From an uncultured Bacilli bacterium (GTDB taxonomy: Bacteria; Bacillota_I; Bacilli_A; RF39; UBA660), in contig CAKONK010000008.1 in NCBI GenBank assembly GCA_934097085.1, positions 9,601-73,600 on the forward strand: 64,000 bases of DNA, read 5' to 3'. Below are positions 7,582 to 16,367 of this stretch, in pieces. The notes beneath the pieces are model-generated. The model saw nothing but the letters and a program-made list of their open reading frames with translations, did not search any database and was not told the origin of the DNA. The translations under genes were made by a program, and so were the position numbers. The number at the start of each line of letters is the position of its first letter. The stretch's first letter is position 1.

Positions 7582-8127
7582 ATGAATAGATGTAAATGGT
7601 GTAATTTAAAAAATAAAAAGTATATTTTTTATCATGATAATATATGGGGTAAATTAAATACTAATGATGAATATTTATATAAAATGCTTATTTTAGAAAG
7701 TTTTCAAGCAGGACTATCTTGGGAATGTATTTTAAATAAAATAGATAATTTTGAAGTAGCCTTTGATAATTTTGATATTGATAAAATAATTAATTATGAT
7801 GAAAATAAAGTTAATAATCTTTTGTTAGATAAAGGGATTATTCGTAATAAAAATAAGATACTTGCTAGTATAAATAATAGTAAGATTTTTAAAAGTATAG
7901 TAAATGAATATGGTTCATTTTATAAGTATTTATGCACCTTTACTAAAGATAAAATATATTATGAAAATAATTTAGTAACTTCACAACTTTCAGATGCGAT
8001 AAGTAATGATTTACAAAAAAGAGGAATGAAGTTTGTAGGAAGCATTATTATATATTCTTTTTTACAAGCAGTGGGTATTATTTATTCTCATGAAAAAGAG
8101 TGCTTTTTATATAAATCTAATGTATAA
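7582..8127 (+). CDS. tag: DNA-3-methyladenine glycosylase I
   Basis: Base-excision repair enzyme that removes 3-methyladenine from alkylated DNA. The opening RCKWC, the YHDNIWG motif, the catalytic-region FQAGLSWE and the zinc-ligand pair HEKEC near the C-terminus identify it. At 181 residues it is full length. The start is fixed by the conserved Cys4, yet there is no ribosome site: the ATG sits just past the lepB terminator. Translation may be weak or leaderless. Confidence 0.88.
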   Translation: MNRCKWCNLKNKKYIFYHDNIWGKLNTNDEYLYKMLILESFQAGLSWECILNKIDNFEVAFDNFDIDKIINYDENKVNNLLLDKGIIRNKNKILASINNSKIFKSIVNEYGSFYKYLCTFTKDKIYYENNLVTSQLSDAISNDLQKRGMKFVGSIIIYSFLQAVGIIYSHEKECFLYKSNV

Positions 8128-8146
8128 TTAAATTATGGAGGAAATA
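8119..8146 (+). repeat. 28-bp direct repeat, left copy
   Basis: These 28 bases contain a TATAAT-like box and a GGAGG ribosome site. They are repeated exactly at 9036-9063 upstream of pspC. The segment between the copies holds the DUF3800 gene and an opposing small RNA. Confidence 0.85.
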
Positions 8147-8148
8147 TA

Positions 8149-8874
8149 ATGAACAGCAAAGATTATAATGTATACATTGATGAAGCAGGAGATGAGGGTT
8201 TAAATAAAGGTTCAAAATACTTTATTTTAACAGCGATAATAGTTCCAAAAAATAAAGATTTAGAAATCTCAAAAGAGGTAGATTGTATTAAGAACAATTT
8301 AGAAATTGATATAAAAAAACAATTACATTGGAATTCTATAAAAGGTTTTCCAAATAAACTTATGATTATGGAAAAAATTGGGAGTTTAGATATCAAAATT
8401 GTTAATGTAATAATAGATACAAAAAGTATTAAATTAATTCCTTCAAATAACATTTATTTATTTTTTAGTGGATATTTATTTGAGAGAATTACTTGGATTA
8501 TGAAAGAAAACAATGGTAAGGCTAACATACTTATAAGTAGTCGAGGTAATTTATCTAAAAATAATTTAATTAATTATATAAGTCATCATAATCATAGTAA
8601 GTTTGAAATTGATAGTTCTTTAATCAAAGATATTAAAATAATTCCAAATGAAAGAAAAAAACTTTTACAACTTGCTGATTGTTGTTGCAGTTCTTTATTT
8701 CAATCATTAAAATACAATAATAATACACATTTTGAATATATAAATAAAATTAAAAGTAATATATATTATAAAAATCATAATTATGTAAGTTATGGTCTTA
8801 AAATAGTGCCAAGTGATGCAAAAGCATTTGAATTATATAACTTAATTGATTATTTAACAAATAAAAAAAAGTGA
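8149..8874 (+). CDS. DUF3800 domain protein
   Basis: A 241-residue protein of the DUF3800 family. The N-terminal YIDEAGDEG motif is the family hallmark, with conserved acidic residues thought to form an RNase H-like nuclease site. The middle holds KQLHWNSIK and the C-terminus has LQLADCCCSSLF, matching the family's LQLADLIA-type motif. The family is common in mobile and defence regions, but its activity is unproved. A strong GGAGG site precedes the ATG, taken from the repeated cassette. Its stop codon overlaps the end of a convergent small RNA. Confidence 0.85.
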   Translation: MNSKDYNVYIDEAGDEGLNKGSKYFILTAIIVPKNKDLEISKEVDCIKNNLEIDIKKQLHWNSIKGFPNKLMIMEKIGSLDIKIVNVIIDTKSIKLIPSNNIYLFFSGYLFERITWIMKENNGKANILISSRGNLSKNNLINYISHHNHSKFEIDSSLIKDIKIIPNERKKLLQLADCCCSSLFQSLKYNNNTHFEYINKIKSNIYYKNHNYVSYGLKIVPSDAKAFELYNLIDYLTNKKK

Positions 8875-8961
8875 GCTTTCCCCTGACTGAAGGATCCCAC
8901 AAGGCAAGCTTGCTGGTACAAATAATGCACCCTTCAGTTACTCAGCGAACTACTAACTCAC
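8863..8961 (-). ncRNA. Candidate small RNA opposite the DUF3800 3' end
   Basis: About 99 nt read on the minus strand. GTGAG (8961-8957) pairs with CTCAC (8875-8871), followed by eight T. Inside, ACTGAAGG pairs with CCTTCAGT, GGTGCA pairs with TGTACC around a TTATT loop, and CCA/CAAG pairs with CTTG/TGG. A promoter lies directly upstream. The region is much richer in GC than its flanks, as expected for a selected RNA. I do not recognise the family: it lacks the SRP, 6S, RNase P and T-box signatures. Confidence 0.6.
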
Positions 8962-8968
8962 TGACATT

Positions 8969-8998
8969 ATATTAACATAATAAAATAAATAATGTCAA
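8969..8998 (-). promoter_or_regulatory. Promoter for the minus-strand small RNA
   Basis: On the minus strand TTGACA (8998-8993), 18 bases and TAATAT (8974-8969) place a start near 8961, where the outer stem of the RNA begins. Confidence 0.6.
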
Positions 8999-9035
8999 TT
9001 ATATGATATGAAAAACTAGCAAATATATACTAAAA

Positions 9036-9063
9036 AATGTATAATTAAATTATGGAGGAAATA
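9036..9063 (+). repeat. 28-bp direct repeat, right copy
   Basis: Identical to 8119-8146. It provides the -10 box and ribosome site of pspC. The right copy is probably the original and the left one arose with the insertion. Confidence 0.85.
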
Positions 9064-9065
9064 AA

Positions 9066-9278
9066 ATGGCTAAAAATAAAAAATTATATAAAGTTAATGA
9101 AGGTAAAATGATTGATGGAGTATGCGCAGGTATTGCAGAGTATTTTGATGCAGATCCTACAGTTATAAGACTTTTATGGATATTATTTTGTGCAATGGGT
9201 GGAAGTGGAGTCCTTGCCTATATTATTTGTATGATTGTGTTCCCAAGAGAGGATGTAGTGTACATTAAGAAAAGATGA
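9066..9278 (+). CDS. PspC domain protein
   Basis: A 70-residue protein with the PspC fold seen in phage-shock and envelope-stress proteins. The KMIDGVCAGIAEYF motif and DPTVIRLLWIL precede a Gly-rich membrane hairpin. It should sit in the cytoplasmic membrane with a short basic tail. It starts an apparent operon of four or five small genes with overlapping or touching ends (9275 to 11066). Confidence 0.88.
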   Translation: MAKNKKLYKVNEGKMIDGVCAGIAEYFDADPTVIRLLWILFCAMGGSGVLAYIICMIVFPREDVVYIKKR

Positions 9279-9550
9279 AAATGATTGAAACAAATGAAAA
9301 ATATGATTTAAAATCTTTTAAAGATTTATTGAATGATTATTTAATAAAAGGGTTAGAACCAGAAATATGTTTTACTTTATATGACAAAGATTATATGATA
9401 ATTCCGTTAAAAGAAAAAGTATCTTTTCAAGAAGTAGGCAATAAAGAAATGTTTTTTGATAGTGTTGATGATCTTTTTAATGAAAAACTATTTAATGGTA
9501 AATCTTTAGAGGATGAATTTGAAAATATTGAAAAGATAGGGTGGATTTAA
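9275..9550 (+). CDS. Hypothetical protein in the pspC operon
   Basis: A 91-residue acidic soluble protein, overlapping the pspC stop codon by four bases (ATGA) and therefore probably translationally coupled. The acidic C-terminus and alternating strand/helix pattern suggest a small alpha/beta fold. No family is recognised. Confidence 0.6.
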   Translation: MKMIETNEKYDLKSFKDLLNDYLIKGLEPEICFTLYDKDYMIIPLKEKVSFQEVGNKEMFFDSVDDLFNEKLFNGKSLEDEFENIEKIGWI

Positions 9551-9876
9551 TGAATGAAATATACAATATAAATTTATGGCAAACAGTACTCGAAGGTCAG
9601 AATAAAATACTTCCCGAAGACACTGTATATCAAATGATAATAGGCCATAGTAATAGGGAAGATATATGTGAAATAACTACATTTATATCTAAAGTTAATT
9701 ATGAAAATCTTTTAAATGGAGTTTACCATATTAGAGTTTATCCTTATGCTACAGAAAAAGTTTTATTATTTGATGAAGAAAATAATTTAATTTCTTTAGT
9801 AAATGGTTTTGAAATAAATTTTGATAATTTAAATTTTTATCAAATAAATGATATTACTAAGGAAAGACAAAGATGA
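9550..9876 (+). CDS. Hypothetical protein in the pspC operon
   Basis: A 108-residue protein starting at an ATG whose A is the last base of the previous stop codon. A GTG at 9541 is possible but less likely. The middle (VYHIRVYPYATEKVLLFDEEN) looks like a beta-sandwich or RNA-binding-like strand pattern. Its segment LLFDEENNLISLVNGFEI resembles LLNKEGDILGLLNAVFIE in the gene at 10371, so the two may be distantly related. Function unknown. Confidence 0.6.
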   Translation: MNEIYNINLWQTVLEGQNKILPEDTVYQMIIGHSNREDICEITTFISKVNYENLLNGVYHIRVYPYATEKVLLFDEENNLISLVNGFEINFDNLNFYQINDITKERQR

Positions 9877-10370
9877 AAATAATATTTTTAGATATCGATG
9901 GTGTTTTAAATGATTTAGATTATATTCATAAGGTTTATCCACAAAAATGTATATTTTCTAAAAAGAATAATATTAATAAATGTTTAAATTATAAAATGTA
10001 TTTAGAATATATAAAATTTAATTTTAATCCAGAAAACTTAAAAGTATTAAAAAAAATATGTGATATGATAGAATGTAAAGTTGTCTTAATAAGTAGTTTT
10101 CGTTGTAAAGAAGTAATTGATGCATTAATTGATTTAGGCTTTCCTGTTATTGGAATGACTAATTATATTAATCAAAATAGATATTTAGAAATAATGGATT
10201 ATTTAGAAAATAATGCTGTAGAAAGTTTTGTTATACTTGATGATGAAGAAGAGTATTTAAAAGGAACAACTTTAGAAGATAATCTAGTACAAACATCACT
10301 TTATGAAGGTGGATTAAAAGACATTCATATTGAAAAGGCAATAAATATTTTAAATCAAAGGAGTCGTTAA
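9873..10370 (+). CDS. HAD-like protein, HAD_SAK type
   Basis: A 165-residue protein with the opening IIFLDIDGVLND, the nucleophile motif of HAD hydrolases, and ILDDEEEY near the C-terminus as the acidic motif. VVLISSFR supplies the Ser/Thr motif. The overall pattern (a motif-2 SSFR and a closing LVQTSLYEGGL) fits the HAD domain of 'Swiss army knife' RNA-repair proteins. Here it stands alone rather than fused to other repair domains. It overlaps the previous gene by four bases. Confidence 0.7.
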   Translation: MKIIFLDIDGVLNDLDYIHKVYPQKCIFSKKNNINKCLNYKMYLEYIKFNFNPENLKVLKKICDMIECKVVLISSFRCKEVIDALIDLGFPVIGMTNYINQNRYLEIMDYLENNAVESFVILDDEEEYLKGTTLEDNLVQTSLYEGGLKDIHIEKAINILNQRSR

Positions 10371-11066
10371 ATGAAAAAATATGATTTACCTTACCAAAAA
10401 TGGGAAAATGACAATTTAAATTACTATTTAACTGTTAGTGATTTTGAGGGAGAAGAGTTTAATCTTAAAGAAAATAATTTATATAATGCTCTTAGCGAAG
10501 TGATAAATTATTCTTTATATTTTTCCTTTAATATAAGAGAAAAACACTGCCATGAACATGAATTTGATGATGTAATAAAAAATCTTTATTTATATCCAGA
10601 AAGTTTTAATTTAAATGATGAAGATAAAAAATGTTATAGTAATGGCGAACTTCGATATTTAATGCATTTACAAAAGTTTTTATTATTTATTGGTAGAAAA
10701 GATTCTAATAAAATAACTGAAAATTTATGTAATAATGAAAGAGCAAGCCTTTTTAAAAATACTCGAAAATTATATTTTAGAGATGAAAAATGCAAAGCAT
10801 TATTAAACGGAAAAATTATTTATTTAAATTTATATAGTAATAAAGAAAATTTTGATATTATTTTATTAAATAAAGAAGGAGATATTTTAGGTTTATTAAA
10901 TGCGGTTTTTATTGAAACAAAAAATATTGATAATTTAAAAGGAAATGATATTAACTATGATTTTTATGATTATGATAATTTTGAAAGATTTAAAGAAAGC
11001 TTACAAAATAGTTATTTAGGAAAGACTATAAATATTTATAAAGTTAGTTTAAAAGAAAAGTATTAA
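10371..11066 (+). CDS. Hypothetical protein
   Basis: A 231-residue soluble protein starting on the base after the previous stop. The N-terminal half is rich in aromatics with a HCHEHEFDD stretch that could bind metal. The C-terminal half has strand-like repeats. It ends the pspC operon at a terminator. I do not recognise the family. Confidence 0.6.
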   Translation: MKKYDLPYQKWENDNLNYYLTVSDFEGEEFNLKENNLYNALSEVINYSLYFSFNIREKHCHEHEFDDVIKNLYLYPESFNLNDEDKKCYSNGELRYLMHLQKFLLFIGRKDSNKITENLCNNERASLFKNTRKLYFRDEKCKALLNGKIIYLNLYSNKENFDIILLNKEGDILGLLNAVFIETKNIDNLKGNDINYDFYDYDNFERFKESLQNSYLGKTINIYKVSLKEKY

Positions 11067-11095
11067 AAAAACTGTAGATTGTTTCTACGGTTTTT
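11066..11095. terminator. Bidirectional terminator
   Basis: A 12-bp arm (11066-11077) pairs with 11084-11095 with one G-T pair. A-rich and T-rich flanks serve both convergent genes. Confidence 0.88.
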
Positions 11096-12527
11096 ATATG
11101 TGTCTTGAATAGGTTCCTGTTAAGTCAATTTCATTTTCAAGAGCATTTACATAGTACTCTAAAAATAAATAAGATAATGATAATTTTAATGTACATCTAA
11201 GTGCTTCATCTCTTTTACTAGAATAAGTTGATGAATTTATATATTCTTTATTTCCTATTAATATTGTTTCTTTACCATTTGGAAAGTGTTTTATTTTACT
11301 TTTATCAAATCCAGAAATATTTGCAACTCTATTATTTGTTCTATTTGAGCCTAGAAAAGCAAATACATTATTTTCTGGATCTAAAGTAAATTGATTACCT
11401 GTATAACCTCCCATTGCAAAAGATAATCCACTTAAAGGGTGATATACTTCAGTTGCTTTAGGGTTTGGATTTTTAGAGTAGCATAGCTTGCCAAAAAATT
11501 GTTTATAAGAATTTAACTCTTCGATAAATCTTCCTGTAGCATTTTTACTCATTGATTTTAAATATTTTTCACTTAAAATATCATACTTCATTAAACTAAT
11601 TGCAAATTTTGCCATATTTTCACTTGTAGAAAAGAGCCCTGCATGACCGGCAAAATCATTTACTTGTTGTCCAAGTATTTGTGCTTTTTCATCATTAACA
11701 GTTCCCAAAGGAATATTTCTAAAAATAAATTCTCCATTTTTGTAAACAATAGTATTATCAGTGGGTGCTAAGTAAGATAAATCTTGTGGGTTTACAAATA
11801 TACTTGTTTTTTGCATATTTGCTTTATCAATTATATTTTCCTTAACAAAATCATAAAAATTTTGATTAGTTACTTTTGAAATTACCTCTTTTAAAACCAT
11901 TGCTCCTAAATCGGTATAAGGATTTGCGGTAGATAAAAACTTTTCATTTATCATTATATTATAAAGTCTATTTTTACTTTCTTCATAAGAAATACCTTTT
12001 TCATCAATTCTTCCTTTAGTAATAAGAGGAGTATTAAATGTTAAAAGTGAAAGCAGAGTAACACCTTTTAAATTGTGAAATCTTTCATCATAATAAGTTA
12101 TATCTTTATTTAAATCAATTATATTTTCACTTGCAAGCTTTAAAATACTTATGGATGTAAATAGTTTTGAAATGCTTGCTAAATCATAAATACTGTTTTC
12201 ACTTGTATTAATTTGGTTTACTTTCCCAGCATTAATAACTTCTTGATAATTTTTTGTTCCATAAGAAATTGATAGAGAAGGTGCCATTTCCATTTCATAA
12301 ATAAGATGATTGATAGCCTCATTTATGCCGGAAGTGTCATACATTTTTTTTCTTATTGAAGTAATATCCTCATCAGGATTATTTTTAATAACTTCATAAG
12401 CACTTTGTAAAAGATTTTCATAATCTTCATAAGAATATAAATTTTTTTGAATATTTTCTACACCTTTATTTTGATTAATTAAAAGGCTTGTAATAAATTC
12501 ATTTTTAATATTTTCTAATGCAGTCAT
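11094..12527 (-). CDS. Serine hydrolase of the class C beta-lactamase superfamily
   Basis: A 477-residue penicillin-binding-protein-like hydrolase. The catalytic SxxK is in LASISKLFTSI, the second motif is the tyrosine in PYTDLGAM, and HAGLFST stands for the third motif. No signal peptide is visible, so a cytoplasmic esterase or peptidase role is as likely as a cell-wall one. The start at 12527 is preferred because GGAGG lies just upstream of that ATG; an upstream ATG at 12539 is part of that site. It is transcribed alone, against its neighbours. Confidence 0.85.
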   Translation of the reverse strand: MTALENIKNEFITSLLINQNKGVENIQKNLYSYEDYENLLQSAYEVIKNNPDEDITSIRKKMYDTSGINEAINHLIYEMEMAPSLSISYGTKNYQEVINAGKVNQINTSENSIYDLASISKLFTSISILKLASENIIDLNKDITYYDERFHNLKGVTLLSLLTFNTPLITKGRIDEKGISYEESKNRLYNIMINEKFLSTANPYTDLGAMVLKEVISKVTNQNFYDFVKENIIDKANMQKTSIFVNPQDLSYLAPTDNTIVYKNGEFIFRNIPLGTVNDEKAQILGQQVNDFAGHAGLFSTSENMAKFAISLMKYDILSEKYLKSMSKNATGRFIEELNSYKQFFGKLCYSKNPNPKATEVYHPLSGLSFAMGGYTGNQFTLDPENNVFAFLGSNRTNNRVANISGFDKSKIKHFPNGKETILIGNKEYINSSTYSSKRDEALRCTLKLSLSYLFLEYYVNALENEIDLTGTYSRHI

Positions 12528-12653
12528 TATTACCTCCATTTAAAGTATATCAAAAAAATAATAAAAAATGAATAGTTAAAAATACGAAAAAGTGTTTGAC
12601 TTTTATTTTTTTTAATGATATACTTATTTTGATGCTCGAAGGGAGGAATATTG

Positions 12654-12956
12654 ATGGAGTATTTATTTGATGATTTAAGGGGTTTACTTATTAGTGCGAA
12701 GAAAGAATGTAATAAAAGACTTAAATCTTTGGATGATATGGTAAATAATATTATTTCTTGGGATTATACGGAACCAAATACAATAGAAAAGATATTTGAT
12801 GAACTTTTAGGAATTGGTATGTTTTGTGATGTTAAAGAAACTTATGAAAAACTATTAAACTATTATAAAAATATTGATTATGAAGGCTATGAGTTTTATA
12901 AAAATGAGTATATTAGTCAATTTGAAAGTGATTTAGAAGAAAGTTATTCATTATAA
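12654..12956 (+). CDS. Hypothetical protein
   Basis: A 100-residue acidic, helical protein without membrane segments. GGGAGG lies about seven bases before the ATG at 12654, which is preferred to the TTG three bases upstream. It precedes gmk by 14 bases and is probably co-transcribed. No family recognised. Confidence 0.6.
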   Translation: MEYLFDDLRGLLISAKKECNKRLKSLDDMVNNIISWDYTEPNTIEKIFDELLGIGMFCDVKETYEKLLNYYKNIDYEGYEFYKNEYISQFESDLEESYSL

Positions 12957-12970
12957 GAAAGGAAATAAAT

Positions 12971-13633
12971 ATGATAAAAACAAATAATAAAGGACTTTTA
13001 ATAGTGGTGTCTGGGCCAAGTGGTGCAGGCAAAGATACTATATGTCAAAAACTTGTAAAAGAAAATTCAAATATTTGGATGTCTGTTTCAATGACTACGA
13101 GAAAACCAAGACCACTTGAAAAAGATGGAGTTGATTATTTTTTTGTAAGTAAAGAAGACTTTTTAAATAAAATAAATGATAATACTTTTTTAGAATATGC
13201 CTCTTATAATGATAATTATTATGGGACTCCCAAAGATAAAGTAGAGGAAAAATTAAATGAAGGAAAAGATGTAATTCTTGTTATTGATATTAATGGAGCT
13301 ATAAATATTAAGAAAATTATTCCATCAGCGCTTTTTATTTTTATTATGCCTCCGGATATGGAAACTTTAAAAAATAGACTTATAGGTAGGAAAACTGAAA
13401 GTAAGGATAAAGTTGTTCAAAGATTTATTACTGCTTATAATGAAGTTAATAATTATAAAAAATATAATTATGTTGTTGTAAATGATAAAGTAGAGGATGC
13501 AGTTAATAAAGTTAAATCAATAATTCAAAGTGAGAAATGTCGTGTTGATCGTATTGAGGATATTTATTTAGGAAATAAAGAAGAATTAATACATGAAATA
13601 TTAATTGATAAAAATTTTGAAAGTAACTATTGA
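12971..13633 (+). CDS. gmk: Guanylate kinase
   Basis: Phosphorylates GMP to GDP in the cytoplasm. The P-loop GPSGAGKDT, the GMP-binding SMTTRKPRP...GVDYFFV and YYGTP, and the lid with LIGRKTES are all present. At 220 residues it is slightly longer than usual, with a C-terminal extension of about 20 residues. GAAAGGAAA precedes the ATG. Its last bases form the -35 box of the next operon. Confidence 0.92.
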   Translation: MIKTNNKGLLIVVSGPSGAGKDTICQKLVKENSNIWMSVSMTTRKPRPLEKDGVDYFFVSKEDFLNKINDNTFLEYASYNDNYYGTPKDKVEEKLNEGKDVILVIDINGAINIKKIIPSALFIFIMPPDMETLKNRLIGRKTESKDKVVQRFITAYNEVNNYKKYNYVVVNDKVEDAVNKVKSIIQSEKCRVDRIEDIYLGNKEELIHEILIDKNFESNY

Positions 13634-13659
13634 CAGTTGAATAACCATTCATATATAAT
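13630..13659 (+). promoter_or_regulatory. Promoter of the metal-efflux operon
   Basis: TTGACA (13630-13635), an 18-bp spacer and TATAAT (13654-13659). The spacer contains a partial copy of the operator half-sites (TGAATAACCATTCA). Confidence 0.85.
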
Positions 13660-13665
13660 TAAATA

Positions 13666-13683
13666 GTTGAATAGATATTCAAC
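13666..13683 (+). promoter_or_regulatory. ArsR/SmtB-family operator
   Basis: GTTGAATA-GA-TATTCAAC is a perfect 8-2-8 inverted repeat between the promoter and the repressor gene. It matches the style of CadC/CzrA operators. Binding of the product of the next gene would block transcription until metal is present. Confidence 0.8.
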
Positions 13684-13698
13684 TAAAGGAGATATTTA

Positions 13699-14070
13699 AT
13701 GAAAGATAGTATGTGTGATTGTAATGTTATTCATAAAGATATAGTTGAAAAGTCTTTAAAAAATAGACCTGATGAAGTAACTCTTTTAAAACTATCTAAG
13801 ATTTTTAAAATAATAGGAGATCTTACTAGAATTAAAATTTTATGGTGTTTAGATAATAATGAAATGTGTGTTTGTGATATAGCAAATGTTCTTAATATGA
13901 GTAAGTCTTTAGTTTCTCATCAACTTGCAGTTCTTCGAAAAAGTGAAATAGTAAAATCAAGAAGGTCTGGTAAAGAAGTATATTATACTTTAGATGATGA
14001 ACATATAAAGACATTATATGAGATAGGTATTAAACACATTAATCATAAAATCGGAGGTAGTGATGAATAA
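13699..14070 (+). CDS. ArsR/SmtB metal-responsive repressor, CadC type
   Basis: A 123-residue winged-helix repressor that releases its operator on binding Cd, Pb or Zn. The N-terminal MCDCN and the helix motif EMCVCDIANVL give the paired cysteines of the alpha3N site of CadC. The recognition helix is SKSLVSHQLAVLR and the wing follows (GKEVYYTL). AAAGGAG precedes the ATG. It overlaps the ATPase gene by eight bases, and its operator lies in its own promoter. Confidence 0.9.
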   Translation: MKDSMCDCNVIHKDIVEKSLKNRPDEVTLLKLSKIFKIIGDLTRIKILWCLDNNEMCVCDIANVLNMSKSLVSHQLAVLRKSEIVKSRRSGKEVYYTLDDEHIKTLYEIGIKHINHKIGGSDE

Positions 14071-16093
14071 ATATAGATATAAAATTAATAATTTGGATTG
14101 TGCAAATTGTGCAAGAAAAATTGAAGATAGTCTTAATAAAAATAAAGAGTTTAAAAATGTTAAAGTTAATTTTAATACAATGATGATTTCTTATGAAATA
14201 GAAAAAAATATAAGTATAAATGATGTTAATAAACTAATTAAAAAAATTGAACCGGAGGCTTTTATTAGTGAAAATGAAGAAAATGTAAAAAAGGAGTATC
14301 ATTTAAGCATACTTATAACTGCGGTAATTATTGGTTTATTAGGATGTTATTTAAATATTTCTAAATCAATTAAATTAATTTTATTAATAATATCTTATAT
14401 TTTACTTTTGTATAAAGTTTTTATTAATGCTTTTAAGATGATAAAAAATGGTGGAGGTATTAATGAAAATGCTTTAATATTAATATCTTGTCTTGGTGCT
14501 TTTGTTTTAGGTGAGGCTATGGAAGGTATGATGGTTATTGTTTTATATACAATAGGTAAGATTTTAGAGGAAAAAGCCTTAAATAACTCAAGAAAATCTA
14601 TTAAAGATTTAATGAATATAAAAAGTATTTATGCAAATAAACAAGAGAAAGATAAAGTAAAGATAATAAATGTAGAGGATGTAAAAGTAGGTGATATTTT
14701 AGTTGTTAGAAAAGGAGAAAAAATTCCAGTTGATGGAACTATTATAAATGGAAAAACTTATTTAGATACTTCTTCACTTACTGGGGAAAGTGAAAATGTT
14801 TTAGTTAAAAATGGTGACAAGGTACTCTCTGGATCTATTAATAATAGTGATGTTATCACAATAAAAGCAACATCTACATTTGAAAATTCAACTGTTTCTA
14901 AAATATTAGAACTTCTAGATACTGCCACAGATAAAAAGGCTAAAACTGAAACTAATATTTCTAAAATAAGTAAAGTTTATACACCTATAGTTTTAATTCT
15001 AGCTTTAATAGTTGCTATATTTTTACCACTTATTAGTAGTGTTACCTATGCACAAAGTATTTATAGGGCATTAACTTTCCTAGTAATATCTTGCCCTTGT
15101 GCTATCGCAATATCAATTCCACTTTCTTATTTTACTGGTATTGGTGCAGCATCTAAAAATGGAATTTTAATAAAAGGTAGTAATTTTCTTGATAATCTAG
15201 AAAATACAAGTGGTATTATTTTTGATAAAACTGGTACTTTAACAAATGGAACATTTAGTGTTACAGATATAATAATTAATGATAAAAGTTATAGTAAAAA
15301 AGATGTTATTAATTATCTTGTTATGGGAGAAACATTCTCAAATCATCCAATTGCTAAATCAATATTAAAATTAACAAATAAAAAAATTGATACCTCAAAA
15401 GTTAAAGATTTTAAGGAAACCACTGGTAAAGGTATTTCATATGAAGTAGAGGATAAAAAAGTTATTATAGGAAGTAAAAAAATATGTAAATGTGATAAAG
15501 AAGGAACACTTCATTTAAATATTGATGGAAAGCATGTAGCAACTATTATTATTAATGATGGAATAAAGTCCAAAGCTAAAAAATCACTTCAAGATTTGAA
15601 AAAACTTGGTATTAAAACTTATATGTTTACAGGTGATAAAAAAGAATCTGCTTTAAAAATTGGTGAAAAACTTGGTATAGATGAAATTTATTATGAGATG
15701 CTTCCACAGGAAAAGTTTACAAAATATGAAGAAGTAAAAAATAATGAAAATACCCTAGTTTTTGTGGGTGATGGTGTAAATGATGCTCCAACATTAAAAC
15801 GAGCAGATATTGGAATATCTATGGGTGGAGTAGGAACTGATAGTGCAATTGAGGCAAGTGATGTTGTGCTGATGAGTGATGATTTAATGAAAATACCTCT
15901 TGCAATAAATATATCAAAATATACAAAACATATTATTAAAGAAAATTTAATATTTGCAATGGGTATTAAAATATTAATATTATTATTAAGCATATTTGGT
16001 TATGCCAATATGTGGTTTGCTGTTTTTGCAGATACGGGTGTAACACTTCTTACAATATTAAATACACTTAGAATACTAAGAAAATATAGATAA
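14063..16093 (+). CDS. cadA: Heavy-metal P-type ATPase (Cd/Zn/Pb efflux)
   Basis: A 676-residue P1B-type ATPase that exports soft divalent metals across the membrane. In order: one N-terminal metal-binding domain with DCANC, two membrane pairs, an actuator domain with TGE, the SCPCAIA transport motif, the DKTGTLT phosphorylation site and GDGVNDAP. The CPC motif and the partner repressor point to Cd, Zn or Pb rather than copper. The start at 14063 has GGAGG upstream. It is translationally coupled to the repressor gene. Confidence 0.92.
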   Translation: MNKYRYKINNLDCANCARKIEDSLNKNKEFKNVKVNFNTMMISYEIEKNISINDVNKLIKKIEPEAFISENEENVKKEYHLSILITAVIIGLLGCYLNISKSIKLILLIISYILLLYKVFINAFKMIKNGGGINENALILISCLGAFVLGEAMEGMMVIVLYTIGKILEEKALNNSRKSIKDLMNIKSIYANKQEKDKVKIINVEDVKVGDILVVRKGEKIPVDGTIINGKTYLDTSSLTGESENVLVKNGDKVLSGSINNSDVITIKATSTFENSTVSKILELLDTATDKKAKTETNISKISKVYTPIVLILALIVAIFLPLISSVTYAQSIYRALTFLVISCPCAIAISIPLSYFTGIGAASKNGILIKGSNFLDNLENTSGIIFDKTGTLTNGTFSVTDIIINDKSYSKKDVINYLVMGETFSNHPIAKSILKLTNKKIDTSKVKDFKETTGKGISYEVEDKKVIIGSKKICKCDKEGTLHLNIDGKHVATIIINDGIKSKAKKSLQDLKKLGIKTYMFTGDKKESALKIGEKLGIDEIYYEMLPQEKFTKYEEVKNNENTLVFVGDGVNDAPTLKRADIGISMGGVGTDSAIEASDVVLMSDDLMKIPLAINISKYTKHIIKENLIFAMGIKILILLLSIFGYANMWFAVFADTGVTLLTILNTLRILRKYR

Positions 16094-16146
16094 AGATGAT
16101 ATAATAAAAGAGAAAGTTAAATAAAAATAATTTTAAGGAGTAACAA

Positions 16147-16344
16147 ATGAAAAAAGAAAATTATGGAATATTATTAATTATACTTGGAAACTTACTTTAT
16201 TTAAGTTATATATTTTTTGGAAATAAAATAAGTTCTAGTTTTAGTGAATTTTCAAGTGGTGTACTTTTAGTCCTTTCTATTGGAACTAATTTAGTGGGAA
16301 TAATTATTACCTCTAAAAATATTGCTGAAAATAGTAAAAAATAG
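16147..16344 (+). CDS. Small two-helix membrane protein
   Basis: A 65-residue peptide with two predicted membrane helices (about 6-23 and 37-54) joined by a Ser-rich loop. AAGGAG precedes the ATG. It lies between the metal ATPase and an acetyltransferase. Function unknown. Confidence 0.6.
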   Translation: MKKENYGILLIILGNLLYLSYIFFGNKISSSFSEFSSGVLLVLSIGTNLVGIIITSKNIAENSKK

Positions 16345-16367
16345 TTATATGTTAATAAAGAGGTATT

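Noticed and set aside
8163..8453. Antisense 96-codon frame inside the DUF3800 gene
   Set aside because: No ribosome site, and the plus-strand gene has clear family motifs; it is a by-product of AT-rich coding sequence.
8863..8961. Small RNA as SRP RNA or 6S RNA
   Set aside because: It lacks the GGAA loop and conserved SRP core, and is too short and branched for 6S.
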